From a virus: 64,000 nt of DNA. Made by a program: the position numbers and the translations under genes. The stretch's first letter is position 1, and every line of letters starts with the position of its first letter. The notes beneath the pieces are model-generated. The model had not been told where the DNA came from. It made no database searches and saw only the letters and a list, made by a program, of their open reading frames with translations. Where the stretch lies: positions 1 through 64,000 of IMG/VR virus record IMGVR_UViG_3300010389_000010; one strand, written 5' to 3'. Shown piece after piece: positions 7,822-15,572 of this stretch.

Positions 7822-8982
7822 ATGAACGCTGAAACCCTACTGGTAGCAGCAAAGACAACGCTGATGTTCGACAACCCATTCTTCGGGATGCTGTGTGTGC
7901 AGCTCCCACTGGTTGAAGATCCGTCATGCGAAACCATGGCGACCGATGGTCAGAAGCTGTACTTCAATTCCAAGTTCGTCCAGTCGCTGACCAAGGCAGA
8001 GCTGGTCTTTGTTGTCGCCCATGAAGTGCTGCACAATGCCTTCGAGCACCATGTCCGGAGACAGCACCGAGATCCACGGCTCTGGAACATAGCCGCTGAC
8101 TACGCAATAAACGGCGAGCTCGTGGAATGCGGTTTCACCATGCCCAAGTGCGGCCTGATCCACAAGGACTTCACCGGACTGAGTGCGGAAGAGATCTACC
8201 GGATCCTCGGAGACGACAGCAAGAGACCTGCCGATCTGCCAGATCCTGGCGCAATCCCTGGCTCAAGTGATCCCGGGGGTTGCGGCCGCATCATGGATGC
8301 AGCTGACGCCCATGACAAGGATGGACTCGAGAGAGCAAGGGCAGAGGCACGGATGATGGTCGCTCAAGCCGCTGCGGTGGCTGCCAAGAAGGCAGGCAAG
8401 CTGTCTGCCAATCTGCAGCGCCTGATCAACACCCTGCTCACACCTGTAGTGGACTGGCGTGCTGTGTTGCGTCGTTTCATCGACGAGTCCAACTCTCGTG
8501 ACTACTCATGGACCAGACCAAACCGTAGATACCTCAGCTCTGGCTTCATCCTGCCGGGCATGGTGACGGATGGCATATCTCACATCACCATAGCCGTGGA
8601 CACATCAGGCTCGATCGACAACGATATCCTGTCCCGCTTCGCTTCCGAGATCAACGGTGCCTTCGGTGATGGGATGATCGACAAGATCACTGTGATCTAT
8701 GCGGATAGCAATGTGTGTGCTGTCGAACGGTTCGAGGCTGGCGATGAGCTGAAGCTCAACCCTGCTGGTGGTGGTGGCACTGCATTCTCCGACACCTTCG
8801 ACTGGATTGCGAAGAACGAACCCGACACCAACGCCATCATCTACTTCACAGATCTCTATGTCTCTGACTTCGGCCAGGATCTGGGGATCCCCACCTTGTG
8901 GGCAGTATATGGTGACAGTCGAGAGTTCGAGAGACTGTCTGCAAAGGTTCCCTTCGGTGAATGTGTCAGCGTGTCAGAATGA
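7822..8982 (+). CDS. VWA-like protein with putative metallopeptidase domain, 386 aa
   Basis: The N-terminal half has the zinc-protease motif HEVLH at residues 67-71 in a context (VVAHEVLHNAFEHHVRR) typical of the putative metallopeptidase domain of DUF2201-type proteins. The C-terminal half has a VWA-like metal-ion site, VDTSGSID with the first Asp near residue 260. Proteins of this design usually pair with MoxR ATPases, as at 6112. The start at 7822 follows a full leader repeat with AAAGGAAA. A protease or chaperone-like complex acting on the host or on phage proteins is plausible but unproven. Confidence 0.8.
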   Translation: MNAETLLVAAKTTLMFDNPFFGMLCVQLPLVEDPSCETMATDGQKLYFNSKFVQSLTKAELVFVVAHEVLHNAFEHHVRRQHRDPRLWNIAADYAINGELVECGFTMPKCGLIHKDFTGLSAEEIYRILGDDSKRPADLPDPGAIPGSSDPGGCGRIMDAADAHDKDGLERARAEARMMVAQAAAVAAKKAGKLSANLQRLINTLLTPVVDWRAVLRRFIDESNSRDYSWTRPNRRYLSSGFILPGMVTDGISHITIAVDTSGSIDNDILSRFASEINGAFGDGMIDKITVIYADSNVCAVERFEAGDELKLNPAGGGGTAFSDTFDWIAKNEPDTNAIIYFTDLYVSDFGQDLGIPTLWAVYGDSREFERLSAKVPFGECVSVSE

Positions 8983-9389
8983 AGAGGACAAAACCAATAA
9001 ACATGCACGGCCAGACAGGCACGTCGTGCAAGTTCGTTAAGATCCTCGGCCCTTTCAAGATGTCATCCACAAAGGACAGTGTGACATGGTATTTTGCAGG
9101 GAAGCTGCATCAGGGTCATGGATACCCAAGCAATGACCGGATATCGAGCGGCTATTGCATGCCAATTCTGATCTTCAATTATCGTTTGGGTAAATGGCGT
9201 GCAACCTGGGCAAGTCTGAAAAATGATGACGTCAATTCTATAACGTCCATGATGGACAGCCTGTTCCCAACATCAAACATGAACACCACTGACTACCCGA
9301 GTGGAAAGCTGACCGATGTTCTCAAGGAGATGCTCACCAGAGAAGACATGGCAAGGGCAGCGTCCGCCCGGATGACCGGAGAACACTAA
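8979..9389 (+). CDS. Satellite protein with C-terminal RM motif, 136 aa
   Basis: Ends LTREDMARAASARM plus four residues. The start is uncertain: ATG 8979 overlaps the upstream stop (ATGA), while ATG 9003 lies behind AGAGGA and a degraded leader (CCAATAAACATGCAC). The body is strand-rich and unrecognised. It directly follows the VWA gene. Confidence 0.5.
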   Translation: MKRTKPINMHGQTGTSCKFVKILGPFKMSSTKDSVTWYFAGKLHQGHGYPSNDRISSGYCMPILIFNYRLGKWRATWASLKNDDVNSITSMMDSLFPTSNMNTTDYPSGKLTDVLKEMLTREDMARAASARMTGEH

Positions 9390-9418
9390 CCCGCAATCAT
9401 GCGAACAAGGAGACTGCA

Positions 9419-9844
9419 ATGAAATACTCAATAAGCCAGCTGGTTGAGGCCACGATCTGCGTCGGAGGTCAAGGCGACAGCATGGACAACAGCTACAAGT
9501 TCCTCGTGAAGAAGAAAGGCGACGCCGAATATCATGCCATTCTTCTCAATGTGAAGACGCAGGATCGGAAGAGAGGCCATCGATTTAGCGACATCGACAA
9601 ACCAAAGATCGAATACAAAACCAGATGGCTTTACGCCGGCCACTATTCGATCGATCTCGAGCAACCCTTCAAGGATCTTGCCCTCTCCGACGTGGTGGAG
9701 TCAGACAAGAAGCTGGTGGACGCACTGTTTGACCGTCTGCCTGCCACACACAAGGCGCAGATCGCTTCAGTTAGAATGCTGGCAGGACAGCGAGGGCGCC
9801 ATGCAAAAAAGGAAATGGAACATGAAAAAAGTGAACGAATTTAA
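9419..9844 (+). CDS. Satellite protein with RM motif and basic tail, 141 aa
   Basis: Contains LPATHKAQIASVRM like its neighbours, but a charged tail of about 20 residues (RGRHAKKEMEHEK) follows. The tail overlaps the start of the next gene and may have arisen by loss of an original stop. A full leader repeat with AAGGAG precedes the start. Confidence 0.5.
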   Translation: MKYSISQLVEATICVGGQGDSMDNSYKFLVKKKGDAEYHAILLNVKTQDRKRGHRFSDIDKPKIEYKTRWLYAGHYSIDLEQPFKDLALSDVVESDKKLVDALFDRLPATHKAQIASVRMLAGQRGRHAKKEMEHEKSERI

Positions 9845-10256
9845 TTACCATGACTACAACGTCGAGCAGTTCAATCTTTCCCACATGGAGTCAGCTTTAG
9901 CCGTCTGGGAATGGATCAATGAGGTCACATTGATCGTCGAAGGACATGACTGGCACATCACTGAGTGGGTGGATCTGCGTGGAAACATCGGATCCATTGA
10001 ATTGCGCATGCAATCTGTACCGATAGGTATCTGGGTGGATGAAGTCATTCAAGGCGTGTTCAAGTTAATCGGCTCTGATTCCTATGAGGACACCTTCCAT
10101 GAGATCGACATGTTGTCCTGGGATTTCGAAGTGTTTCCCCACATCTTGAGTAATTACCTGAAGGACAAAGCAGGCAAGCCTGTTATCTATCAACAGGACT
10201 TCCCCAATCCAGAAGATATCGCAATGGTCTTGGCCGCCCAGATCCGGATGGCCTGA
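9822..10256 (+). CDS. Satellite protein with C-terminal RM ending, 144 aa
   Basis: Starts inside the preceding gene at ATG 9822 behind AAAAAAGGAAATGG, a degraded leader. Ends FPNPEDIAMVLAAQIRM plus one residue, the last member of the satellite set. The body is aromatic and acidic (WEWINEVTLIVEGHDWHITEW). Confidence 0.5.
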   Translation: MKKVNEFNYHDYNVEQFNLSHMESALAVWEWINEVTLIVEGHDWHITEWVDLRGNIGSIELRMQSVPIGIWVDEVIQGVFKLIGSDSYEDTFHEIDMLSWDFEVFPHILSNYLKDKAGKPVIYQQDFPNPEDIAMVLAAQIRMA

Positions 10257-10293
10257 CACCAACCCCCGCAATTATGCACGAAAGGAGACTACA

Positions 10294-10779
10294 ATGAAAC
10301 TCGAACTGAAAAATATCCAAGTCAACACCGGCATGTCAGAGGAAACTCACTGCTACAGCGCGTCCGTATGGATGGACGGCAAGAGAGTCGGTGAAGTTGG
10401 CAACCACGGCCACGGTGGGTGCGATGAACAGCGCATTGATCAGGCTACCCTGGCAAAGATTGATGCCTGGCTCACTGCTCATCCGCCAAAGGGATGGAAT
10501 GAAGACAACGCAGTCCATGGATACAACATCCCATACGATCTGGAAATGTGGTGCGGTGATCAGATCAATGCTCATCTGGTCGAGCGTGATTTCTCAAGGA
10601 TCCTGAAGACCAAGGTTCTCTTCGCTCACGATGGAAAACTCTATGAGATCCCGAGAAAGAAACACCCTCTCCAGGCGATCGTTGACCACATCAAGAAAAA
10701 ATATGGTGGCAATACACAGATCCTCAACACCATGAAGCGGCCTGAAGCTGTTGAGATCTTCAACAAGATGGCTGCCTAA
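10294..10779 (+). CDS. Conserved hypothetical protein, 161 aa
   Basis: MKLELKNIQVNTGMSEET at the start, VSxxGHGGCDEQ in the middle and a C-terminal ILNTM region resemble a family of uncharacterised proteins I know from phages and plasmids. GNHGHGGCD could hold a metal. Full leader repeat with AAAGGAG; the decoy ATG there opens a seven-codon frame whose TGA overlaps this start codon. A G/C hairpin with a TTCG loop follows at 10786-10805. Confidence 0.55.
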   Translation: MKLELKNIQVNTGMSEETHCYSASVWMDGKRVGEVGNHGHGGCDEQRIDQATLAKIDAWLTAHPPKGWNEDNAVHGYNIPYDLEMWCGDQINAHLVERDFSRILKTKVLFAHDGKLYEIPRKKHPLQAIVDHIKKKYGGNTQILNTMKRPEAVEIFNKMAA

Positions 10780-10785
10780 CAACAT

Positions 10786-10805
10786 GGCCGGGGTTCGCCC
10801 CGGTC
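10786..10805 (+). other. Strong hairpin with TTCG loop
   Basis: CCGGGG-TTCG-CCCCGG at 10788-10803 extends by two more pairs. There is no U-tract, so it may be an RNA-stability element or processing barrier between two left-arm genes rather than a terminator. Confidence 0.5.
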
Positions 10806-10839
10806 ACCAACCCTCAATCATGAACAAAGGAGAACTTCC

Positions 10840-11385
10840 ATGGATATATGGATCGTATGCGTCGACAGCAAACACGGTGTCGACTTCAATGCATTCACCG
10901 AAGAGGCCGCAGCACAAGCGTACATCAAAGGCATTGTTGATGAGAGCGTGCAGAAGGCAATTAAGAGCGGCTTCGTCAAAGAAGACGAGATCCCGCCATA
11001 CGGAGCCGATGAAGGATGGCGAGATGCCATGGAGCTTGTCGACTGCGAGACCTACATCTATCTCGAGTCTCGAGAGCTGCCCGTCGTGCCTTCCAGCGTG
11101 TTGCGGGATGGAATTGCAGAGATCCACAATCTTCTGCACCAGATATCCCAAATGCGTGGCATGTTTGGAGATGAAGATGGCACCATTGCCGAGGCTGTGG
11201 ATAGCGCTGAGGAATTCTGCGAACAGCACAAGAACACCGACGCGGCCCAGCCCTTCAGCAAGGCTCTATCTTTGCTGATCGAAAACTTCTCTGCCTGGGA
11301 TGATGAAGAGGCCAGCGTCAAGGAAGAGCACGCCGAACTCATCGAAAGAACCAAAGCGTTTCTCAATCAGGAGGGATGGGCATGA
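10840..11385 (+). CDS. Hypothetical acidic protein, 181 aa
   Basis: Acidic and helical, with a coiled-coil-like C-terminal half (EEASVKEEHAELIERTKAF). The N-terminus MDIWIVCVDSKHGVD begins with a strand, and TEEAAAQAYIKGIVDE looks like a helix following it. No family recognised. Full leader repeat with AAAGGAG; its 3' end overlaps the next start. Confidence 0.55.
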   Translation: MDIWIVCVDSKHGVDFNAFTEEAAAQAYIKGIVDESVQKAIKSGFVKEDEIPPYGADEGWRDAMELVDCETYIYLESRELPVVPSSVLRDGIAEIHNLLHQISQMRGMFGDEDGTIAEAVDSAEEFCEQHKNTDAAQPFSKALSLLIENFSAWDDEEASVKEEHAELIERTKAFLNQEGWA

Positions 11386-11765
11386 CCTATGAACCCTACA
11401 CCAACAAGGACAGGGTGCAGGCTGTTGAGCAGGCAATTCTATCATTCGCCGAAGAGATGGGGCTTGATCCAGATATGGATGCAGATGGTCCTGTCACTGT
11501 CGCTGGAGATATGATCGCCAACATCCTTCATTGGGTACAGCAGCAAGACTCCAGGATCTCCGCGCTCAAGGCGGCTAAGTCTGGCATCGGAAACTACGTT
11601 ACCGAGCAGTACATCGACTACAACGCCGATGAAGTGGATGAGCTTGGTCCTCAATCATCTGTCTGCATCACCGTCCTTTGTAATGATCAGGTGTGGGAGT
11701 CCAACACCTATGATCGAACCAAGATCTTCGATGCCGAAGACAACGAGATCGAAGGGGAGGAATGA
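11382..11765 (+). CDS. Hypothetical acidic protein, 127 aa
   Basis: Start chosen at ATG 11382, 7 bases after AGGAGG and overlapping the preceding TGA; ATG 11376 is too close to that site. Acidic, with no motif I recognise. It directly precedes the clamp gene. Confidence 0.5.
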   Translation: MTYEPYTNKDRVQAVEQAILSFAEEMGLDPDMDADGPVTVAGDMIANILHWVQQQDSRISALKAAKSGIGNYVTEQYIDYNADEVDELGPQSSVCITVLCNDQVWESNTYDRTKIFDAEDNEIEGEE

Positions 11766-11847
11766 TCATCCGCCTTATCCGTCCGGTCAGCCGGGCGGAT
11801 CGGGGGCGATGATGCCCAACTGCAACTATGCAAACAAGGAGACTACC

Positions 11848-13005
11848 ATGACTGCTATTCAGAAAACAAAAGCCGCCGTCAACAAGAGCGCGATCTTCGA
11901 TCTGGCTTCCATCAAGTCAGCCATTGTCCTAGCTGACAAGGTGGTGGAGAAGCGCAACACCATACCTGTTCTGTCCAACTTCCTGATCACACAGTCCGGC
12001 AAGGTGGCCACCATCAAGGCAACCGACCTGGACCTGATGGTGTCGATCGATGTTCCGGTGGAGGAAGGCAAGATCTCACCCTTCACCTGTGTTGCTGACG
12101 ACCTGAAGAAGATCGTCATGAAGGCAGCGCCAGGATCTAACATCCTGATCAGCGAGGACGTAGACCAGACGCTCGTGCAGATAGGCCCGAAGGTGAAGGT
12201 CTGGCTCAACCGTGATGCCGAAGTGAAGGACTTCCCTGAATTTGATATGGGCGAGAAGCCAATGCACTACTTCAGCCTCACGGTTGGTGATCTGTGCGAA
12301 GCCTTCAAGAACGTGCAGCCTGCCATCTCCACCGAAGAGACCAGGTACTACCTCAACGGGATCTACGCCCATGAGTCAGCTGGTCAGATGATCTTCGTTG
12401 CAACGGACGGTCATCGTCTTCTGAAGAAGGAGCTGCCTGCTCCCAAGGGTGCGAAGGATATGTTTGGATCCATCATACCACGGAAGGCAGTGAAGTTCCT
12501 GATCGATTGCATGAAGGGAATGGATGTCAACGAGTACGTCACCATCCGTTCTCAGGATGCGAAGATGGAATTCAGTGGTGGCAACTGGCAGGTGATCACC
12601 AAGCTGATCGATGGCAACTTCCCTGACTACACTCGTGTAATCCCGGCCGCAATCGATACCCCGGCCGTGTTCACCGCTGGTCAGATCTCAAGCTCTCTTG
12701 ATCAGGCGATCGTGCTGGCTTCAGAACGTGGCAGAGCAGTAGCGCTGCGGATTGGAGATGGCGAAGGTGCCACCATCACCTGCAAGAACCCTGAGAAAGG
12801 CGAGACCAAGGTTGAGGTCGAGTGCTTCTACAAAGGTGAGTGGATGGAGATCGGTTTCAATTCTTCATACCTGAAGGAAATCGTGTCTATCCTGGCACCA
12901 GCTGGCGGTGAGGTATCATTGAACGTCACCAACCCAGGCGCTCCAACCCTGATCACCGGTGAGAACGACGGCCTTTGCGCTGTCCTGATGCCGGTTCGCA
13001 TCTAA
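11848..13005 (+). CDS. dnaN: DNA polymerase III beta sliding clamp homologue, 385 aa
   Basis: Domain-spanning signatures are clear: LADKVVEKRNTIPVLSN near the N-terminus, FVATDGHRLLKKEL in the middle, and the ending LMPVRI, like the VLMPMR end of bacterial DnaN. The length is normal for a three-domain clamp. It would encircle DNA and tether polymerases and repair proteins. The phage shows no DNA polymerase here, so the clamp probably works with the host polymerase. ATG 11848 follows a leader repeat with AAGGAG; the reading frame is open further upstream but without a ribosome site. Confidence 0.93.
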   Translation: MTAIQKTKAAVNKSAIFDLASIKSAIVLADKVVEKRNTIPVLSNFLITQSGKVATIKATDLDLMVSIDVPVEEGKISPFTCVADDLKKIVMKAAPGSNILISEDVDQTLVQIGPKVKVWLNRDAEVKDFPEFDMGEKPMHYFSLTVGDLCEAFKNVQPAISTEETRYYLNGIYAHESAGQMIFVATDGHRLLKKELPAPKGAKDMFGSIIPRKAVKFLIDCMKGMDVNEYVTIRSQDAKMEFSGGNWQVITKLIDGNFPDYTRVIPAAIDTPAVFTAGQISSSLDQAIVLASERGRAVALRIGDGEGATITCKNPEKGETKVEVECFYKGEWMEIGFNSSYLKEIVSILAPAGGEVSLNVTNPGAPTLITGENDGLCAVLMPVRI

Positions 13006-13026
13006 CACAACCCTTGACAAGAAATC

Positions 13027-13069
13027 CCATGGCGGTGTTTCTTTCAGACAAAGGAGGATCCCGCCATGG
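13027..13069 (+). promoter_or_regulatory. Hairpin that would hide the start codon of the next gene
   Basis: CCATGGCGG (13027-13035) is perfectly complementary to CCGCCATGG (13061-13069), which contains the ATG at 13066. The Shine-Dalgarno AAGGAGG lies in the loop just before the second arm. Folding of the message would sequester the start codon, so this looks like a translational switch. TTGACA at 13014-13019 could be a -35 box for a local promoter. Confidence 0.5.
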
Positions 13070-13257
13070 ATACTTACACAAGACTATCCCTTGCTCTTTG
13101 GGCTGCCGGCGTACCGGTGGTCTGGTGGCAAGGGCTTTACTCAGGGCTTGGATGGTTCGGAACATCCGTCCTCACCCTGATCATCGGAATGGCTGCCGGC
13201 ATTGTGTCGGCCGCTGTAACAGGGAACATCGCCAGGCTTTTTGGCTGGCGCCCATAA
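13066..13257 (+). CDS. Small membrane protein, 63 aa
   Basis: Two hydrophobic stretches (LSLALWAAGVPVVWW and VLTLIIGMAAGIVSAAV) predict two membrane helices. Very strong Shine-Dalgarno AAGGAGG, but inside a hairpin that covers the ATG. Function unknown; tight translation control would fit a toxic membrane protein. Confidence 0.6.
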   Translation: MDTYTRLSLALWAAGVPVVWWQGLYSGLGWFGTSVLTLIIGMAAGIVSAAVTGNIARLFGWRP

Positions 13258-13296
13258 CTAACCAACCTGCAATCATGCACATAAGGAGACAAGCAC

Positions 13297-14796
13297 ATGA
13301 ACGTGCCACTAAAACGCGCGACCATAGAAGAGATGGTCCAACAACGAGACGAAGTCCTGGCCATGTACGAAGCCGCCCACCTGAAGGTGATCGAAGCGGC
13401 CGAGGCCATGGAAAAAGCCAACGTCAAGATGAACTACATCACCCCGGGTGACAACTCATTCACCTATTCCACCGCCAAAGAGGTCGAGAATTTCCAGAAG
13501 GTGGTGACCCCTATGGATCATGCCAAGTTTCTGGCTGTCTGCCGCCGCCTCGTCGATATCAGGGTGTGGACCTACATCATCGAGCGCACAGACATTGAGC
13601 GCCTGATGGACAAGGAAGCCAAGAACCAGCTCCGGGATCAGATGAAGTACGTTCCAGAGCACACCAATAGATCCGGTGAGATCATCAACCAGGAAGAACT
13701 CGACAAGTGCATGCCACCAGTCACTGTGGACAACGTCTATGCCACGCTCGAGAAATTCATGGCAGACTCCAACATGATATGGCAGCGTGGTGTGGCCAAC
13801 GTGTTCTCGAAGCTGGACCGCCGGTTCAAATCCCACGACGGGTTCAAGATTGGCGACCGGATCATTCTCGATCGAGCCTTCGATGATTGGGGCGGCTGGA
13901 ACTACCATCGCAATATGCAGGACTCGATTCGTGACATTGAACGGGTGTTCCTGATCCTTGATGAGCAGGATCCACGCGCCACCTATGGAAGCATCATCAG
14001 TGTAATTGATCGTGAACGCAGAACCAGGCACAACCCTACTCAATCCGAACATGAGGGTGAATTCTTCCGCATCCGGATATTCAAGAACGGCAACGCCCAT
14101 CTCTGGTTCACCCGTAAGGATCTCCTGCAGAAGGTGAACAAGATCCTGGGCGAGTGGTACGGTGAGGTTGTCGGTGACGGCCGCAAGGGCGAGGAAGATC
14201 CGTTCTCCAATCCAAAGACAGCCCCTGCCAAGTTCTATGGCTTCTACCCGACGCCTGAAGAAGCAGCCCAACGCCTGATTGAGGGCTCTCTGTACGGTGA
14301 GAGGACGCTTCGGATACTGGAACCATCGGCCGGTACCGGGAACCTCTCCAGGTTGGCTGCCACGCCTCAGGAATATAAGTATTGGGTGGATCGTGAACAG
14401 AAGATCAAGATAGTCAACCACAAGGTGGACTGCATCGAGATCCAACCGCAATTGGCAGAGGCTCTGACCAATGAGGGGATCTACAACAGGGTTACCTGCT
14501 CTGACTTCCTTGCGATCACACCATCACCTGATTACGACCTGATCCTGATGAACCCGCCGTTCGATCTGGAGCGGGACATTGATCATGTGGTGCACGCACT
14601 CAAGTTCCTGAAGGAAGGTGGCCGGTTGAAAGCCATCATGTCTGCTGGTACTGAGTTCCGCAACACCAAGAAGTCGATCGCGTTCCGTAAGTTGATGAAT
14701 TCGATGGGAGCAGACTGGAGAGATCTCCCGAGCTGCTCCTTCTCATCGGTAGGAACCAACGTGAACACGATCACAGTCAGCGTCTGGAAGAGGTAG
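13297..14796 (+). CDS. DUF4942-like protein with adenine-type DNA methyltransferase domain, 499 aa
   Basis: The N-terminal roughly 300 residues look like the DUF4942 module. The C-terminal third has an AdoMet-binding FYPTPEEAAQRLIE / ILEPSAGTGNLSRLA region and the catalytic NPPF motif at residues 419-422, as in N6-adenine or N4-cytosine methyltransferases. It probably methylates phage or host DNA, for protection or regulation. No restriction enzyme gene is adjacent. Full leader repeat with TAAGGAG. Confidence 0.8.
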   Translation: MNVPLKRATIEEMVQQRDEVLAMYEAAHLKVIEAAEAMEKANVKMNYITPGDNSFTYSTAKEVENFQKVVTPMDHAKFLAVCRRLVDIRVWTYIIERTDIERLMDKEAKNQLRDQMKYVPEHTNRSGEIINQEELDKCMPPVTVDNVYATLEKFMADSNMIWQRGVANVFSKLDRRFKSHDGFKIGDRIILDRAFDDWGGWNYHRNMQDSIRDIERVFLILDEQDPRATYGSIISVIDRERRTRHNPTQSEHEGEFFRIRIFKNGNAHLWFTRKDLLQKVNKILGEWYGEVVGDGRKGEEDPFSNPKTAPAKFYGFYPTPEEAAQRLIEGSLYGERTLRILEPSAGTGNLSRLAATPQEYKYWVDREQKIKIVNHKVDCIEIQPQLAEALTNEGIYNRVTCSDFLAITPSPDYDLILMNPPFDLERDIDHVVHALKFLKEGGRLKAIMSAGTEFRNTKKSIAFRKLMNSMGADWRDLPSCSFSSVGTNVNTITVSVWKR

Positions 14797-14798
14797 TC

Positions 14799-15248
14799 AT
14801 GCCAAGCAAACCCGCGTCCGTTGCCATCGCAAAGGCACTGCCTACGAGAGATGGGCGCGGGTATCATGCCCAATTTGCCATGCCTGGCACGATCCCCGCG
14901 CTCTACACCAACAAGAATGGATCACCAAAGGTATTCAATACCGAAGCTGAAGCTGAGTCTGCTGCCTGCAGGGCGTTCTTCAAGACGTTCGAGAGTGTCA
15001 CCTACGACACTCGCAAAGCTGGCGGGTATATCAGGATCTCTGCTATACAGCTGTCCAACTTGCTCAACCTTGCTAATGTCACACCTACAGAATTCGCAGA
15101 ACTCTATGGTGTGCCCCAGGCAAGGGTAATGAAATGGCTTCACGGCGAACAGGACATACCACACTCTGCCGCCGTGATAGCAGTGGCACTCCGGATCCCA
15201 AGCTTCCTGAAGGCAGCAAGATCCATGGTGCTTCGACTGAAAGAATAG
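14799..15248 (+). CDS. Putative DNA-binding protein, 149 aa
   Basis: The C-terminal half (NLANVTPTEFAELYGVPQARVMKWLHGEQDIPHSAA) has the pattern of a helix-turn-helix with an Xre-like arrangement. The N-terminal half (GYHAQFAMPGTIP) is probably a small strand-rich domain. It starts two bases after the methyltransferase gene, with GAGG upstream. Confidence 0.5.
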   Translation: MPSKPASVAIAKALPTRDGRGYHAQFAMPGTIPALYTNKNGSPKVFNTEAEAESAACRAFFKTFESVTYDTRKAGGYIRISAIQLSNLLNLANVTPTEFAELYGVPQARVMKWLHGEQDIPHSAAVIAVALRIPSFLKAARSMVLRLKE

Positions 15249-15284
15249 AAACCCAACCTCAATCATGAGAACAAGGAGACTGAC

Positions 15285-15572
15285 ATGGAAAAGAAATCAG
15301 ACTTCGCCACCTGGCGGACGCTAATGGGATACAACGGTCACCAGGTGAAGGCCGCGGCCGAGGCGATCGGCATTACCGGAAGGGACATCCCTACCCTGCT
15401 GCATTCTGGTAAACGTGAGCTCAATCAGACTGAGCGACTGGCTATGGCTGCTGTTCGAGCAGGTCTCACGCCATGGACACCTGAAGCGGATCAAGACATC
15501 CGTGACTTCGCTCAGGTTCGGTACATCATCGACCAGATTGTTGGCCGGGAGAAGACTTCCAACGCTGCTTGA
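15285..15572 (+). CDS. Small HTH-like protein, 95 aa
   Basis: QVKAAAEAIGITGRDIPTLL followed by LNQTERLAMAAVRAGL suggests a compact helical, possibly DNA-binding fold related to the preceding gene. Last left-arm gene, with a full leader repeat. Its 3' end overlaps the convergent gene at 15526 by 47 bases, so transcription from the two arms collides here. Confidence 0.5.
   Translation: MEKKSDFATWRTLMGYNGHQVKAAAEAIGITGRDIPTLLHSGKRELNQTERLAMAAVRAGLTPWTPEADQDIRDFAQVRYIIDQIVGREKTSNAA

Larger units (their letters stand above)
1267..15284 (+). repeat. Family of about 16 near-identical 30-base leaders before left-arm start codons
   Basis: The consensus is roughly CCCGCAAYCATGC, then A-rich bases, then AAGGAGACTRC, then the ATG. 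Copies end at the starts of the genes at 1298, 1500 (partial), 1761, 1981, 2252, 2624, 3203, 4345, 6112, 7822, 9419, 10294, 10840, 11848, 13297 and 15285; a degraded copy precedes 623 and another precedes 9822. Each carries a decoy ATG about 20 bases before the real start and includes the Shine-Dalgarno. The upstream CCCGCAAYCATG part is not needed for ribosome binding and is still conserved. No copy is seen in the other operons of the window. Confidence 0.85.

Noticed and set aside
13456-14451. Long minus-strand reading frame of 331 codons
   Set aside because: It is antisense to the DUF4942-methyltransferase gene, which has clear motifs and a leader; the antisense product has no recognisable features.
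1267-15284. CRISPR array or insertion-sequence ends
   Set aside because: The repeated units are placed before start codons with gene-length spacing, contain ribosome sites and lack spacers of equal length.
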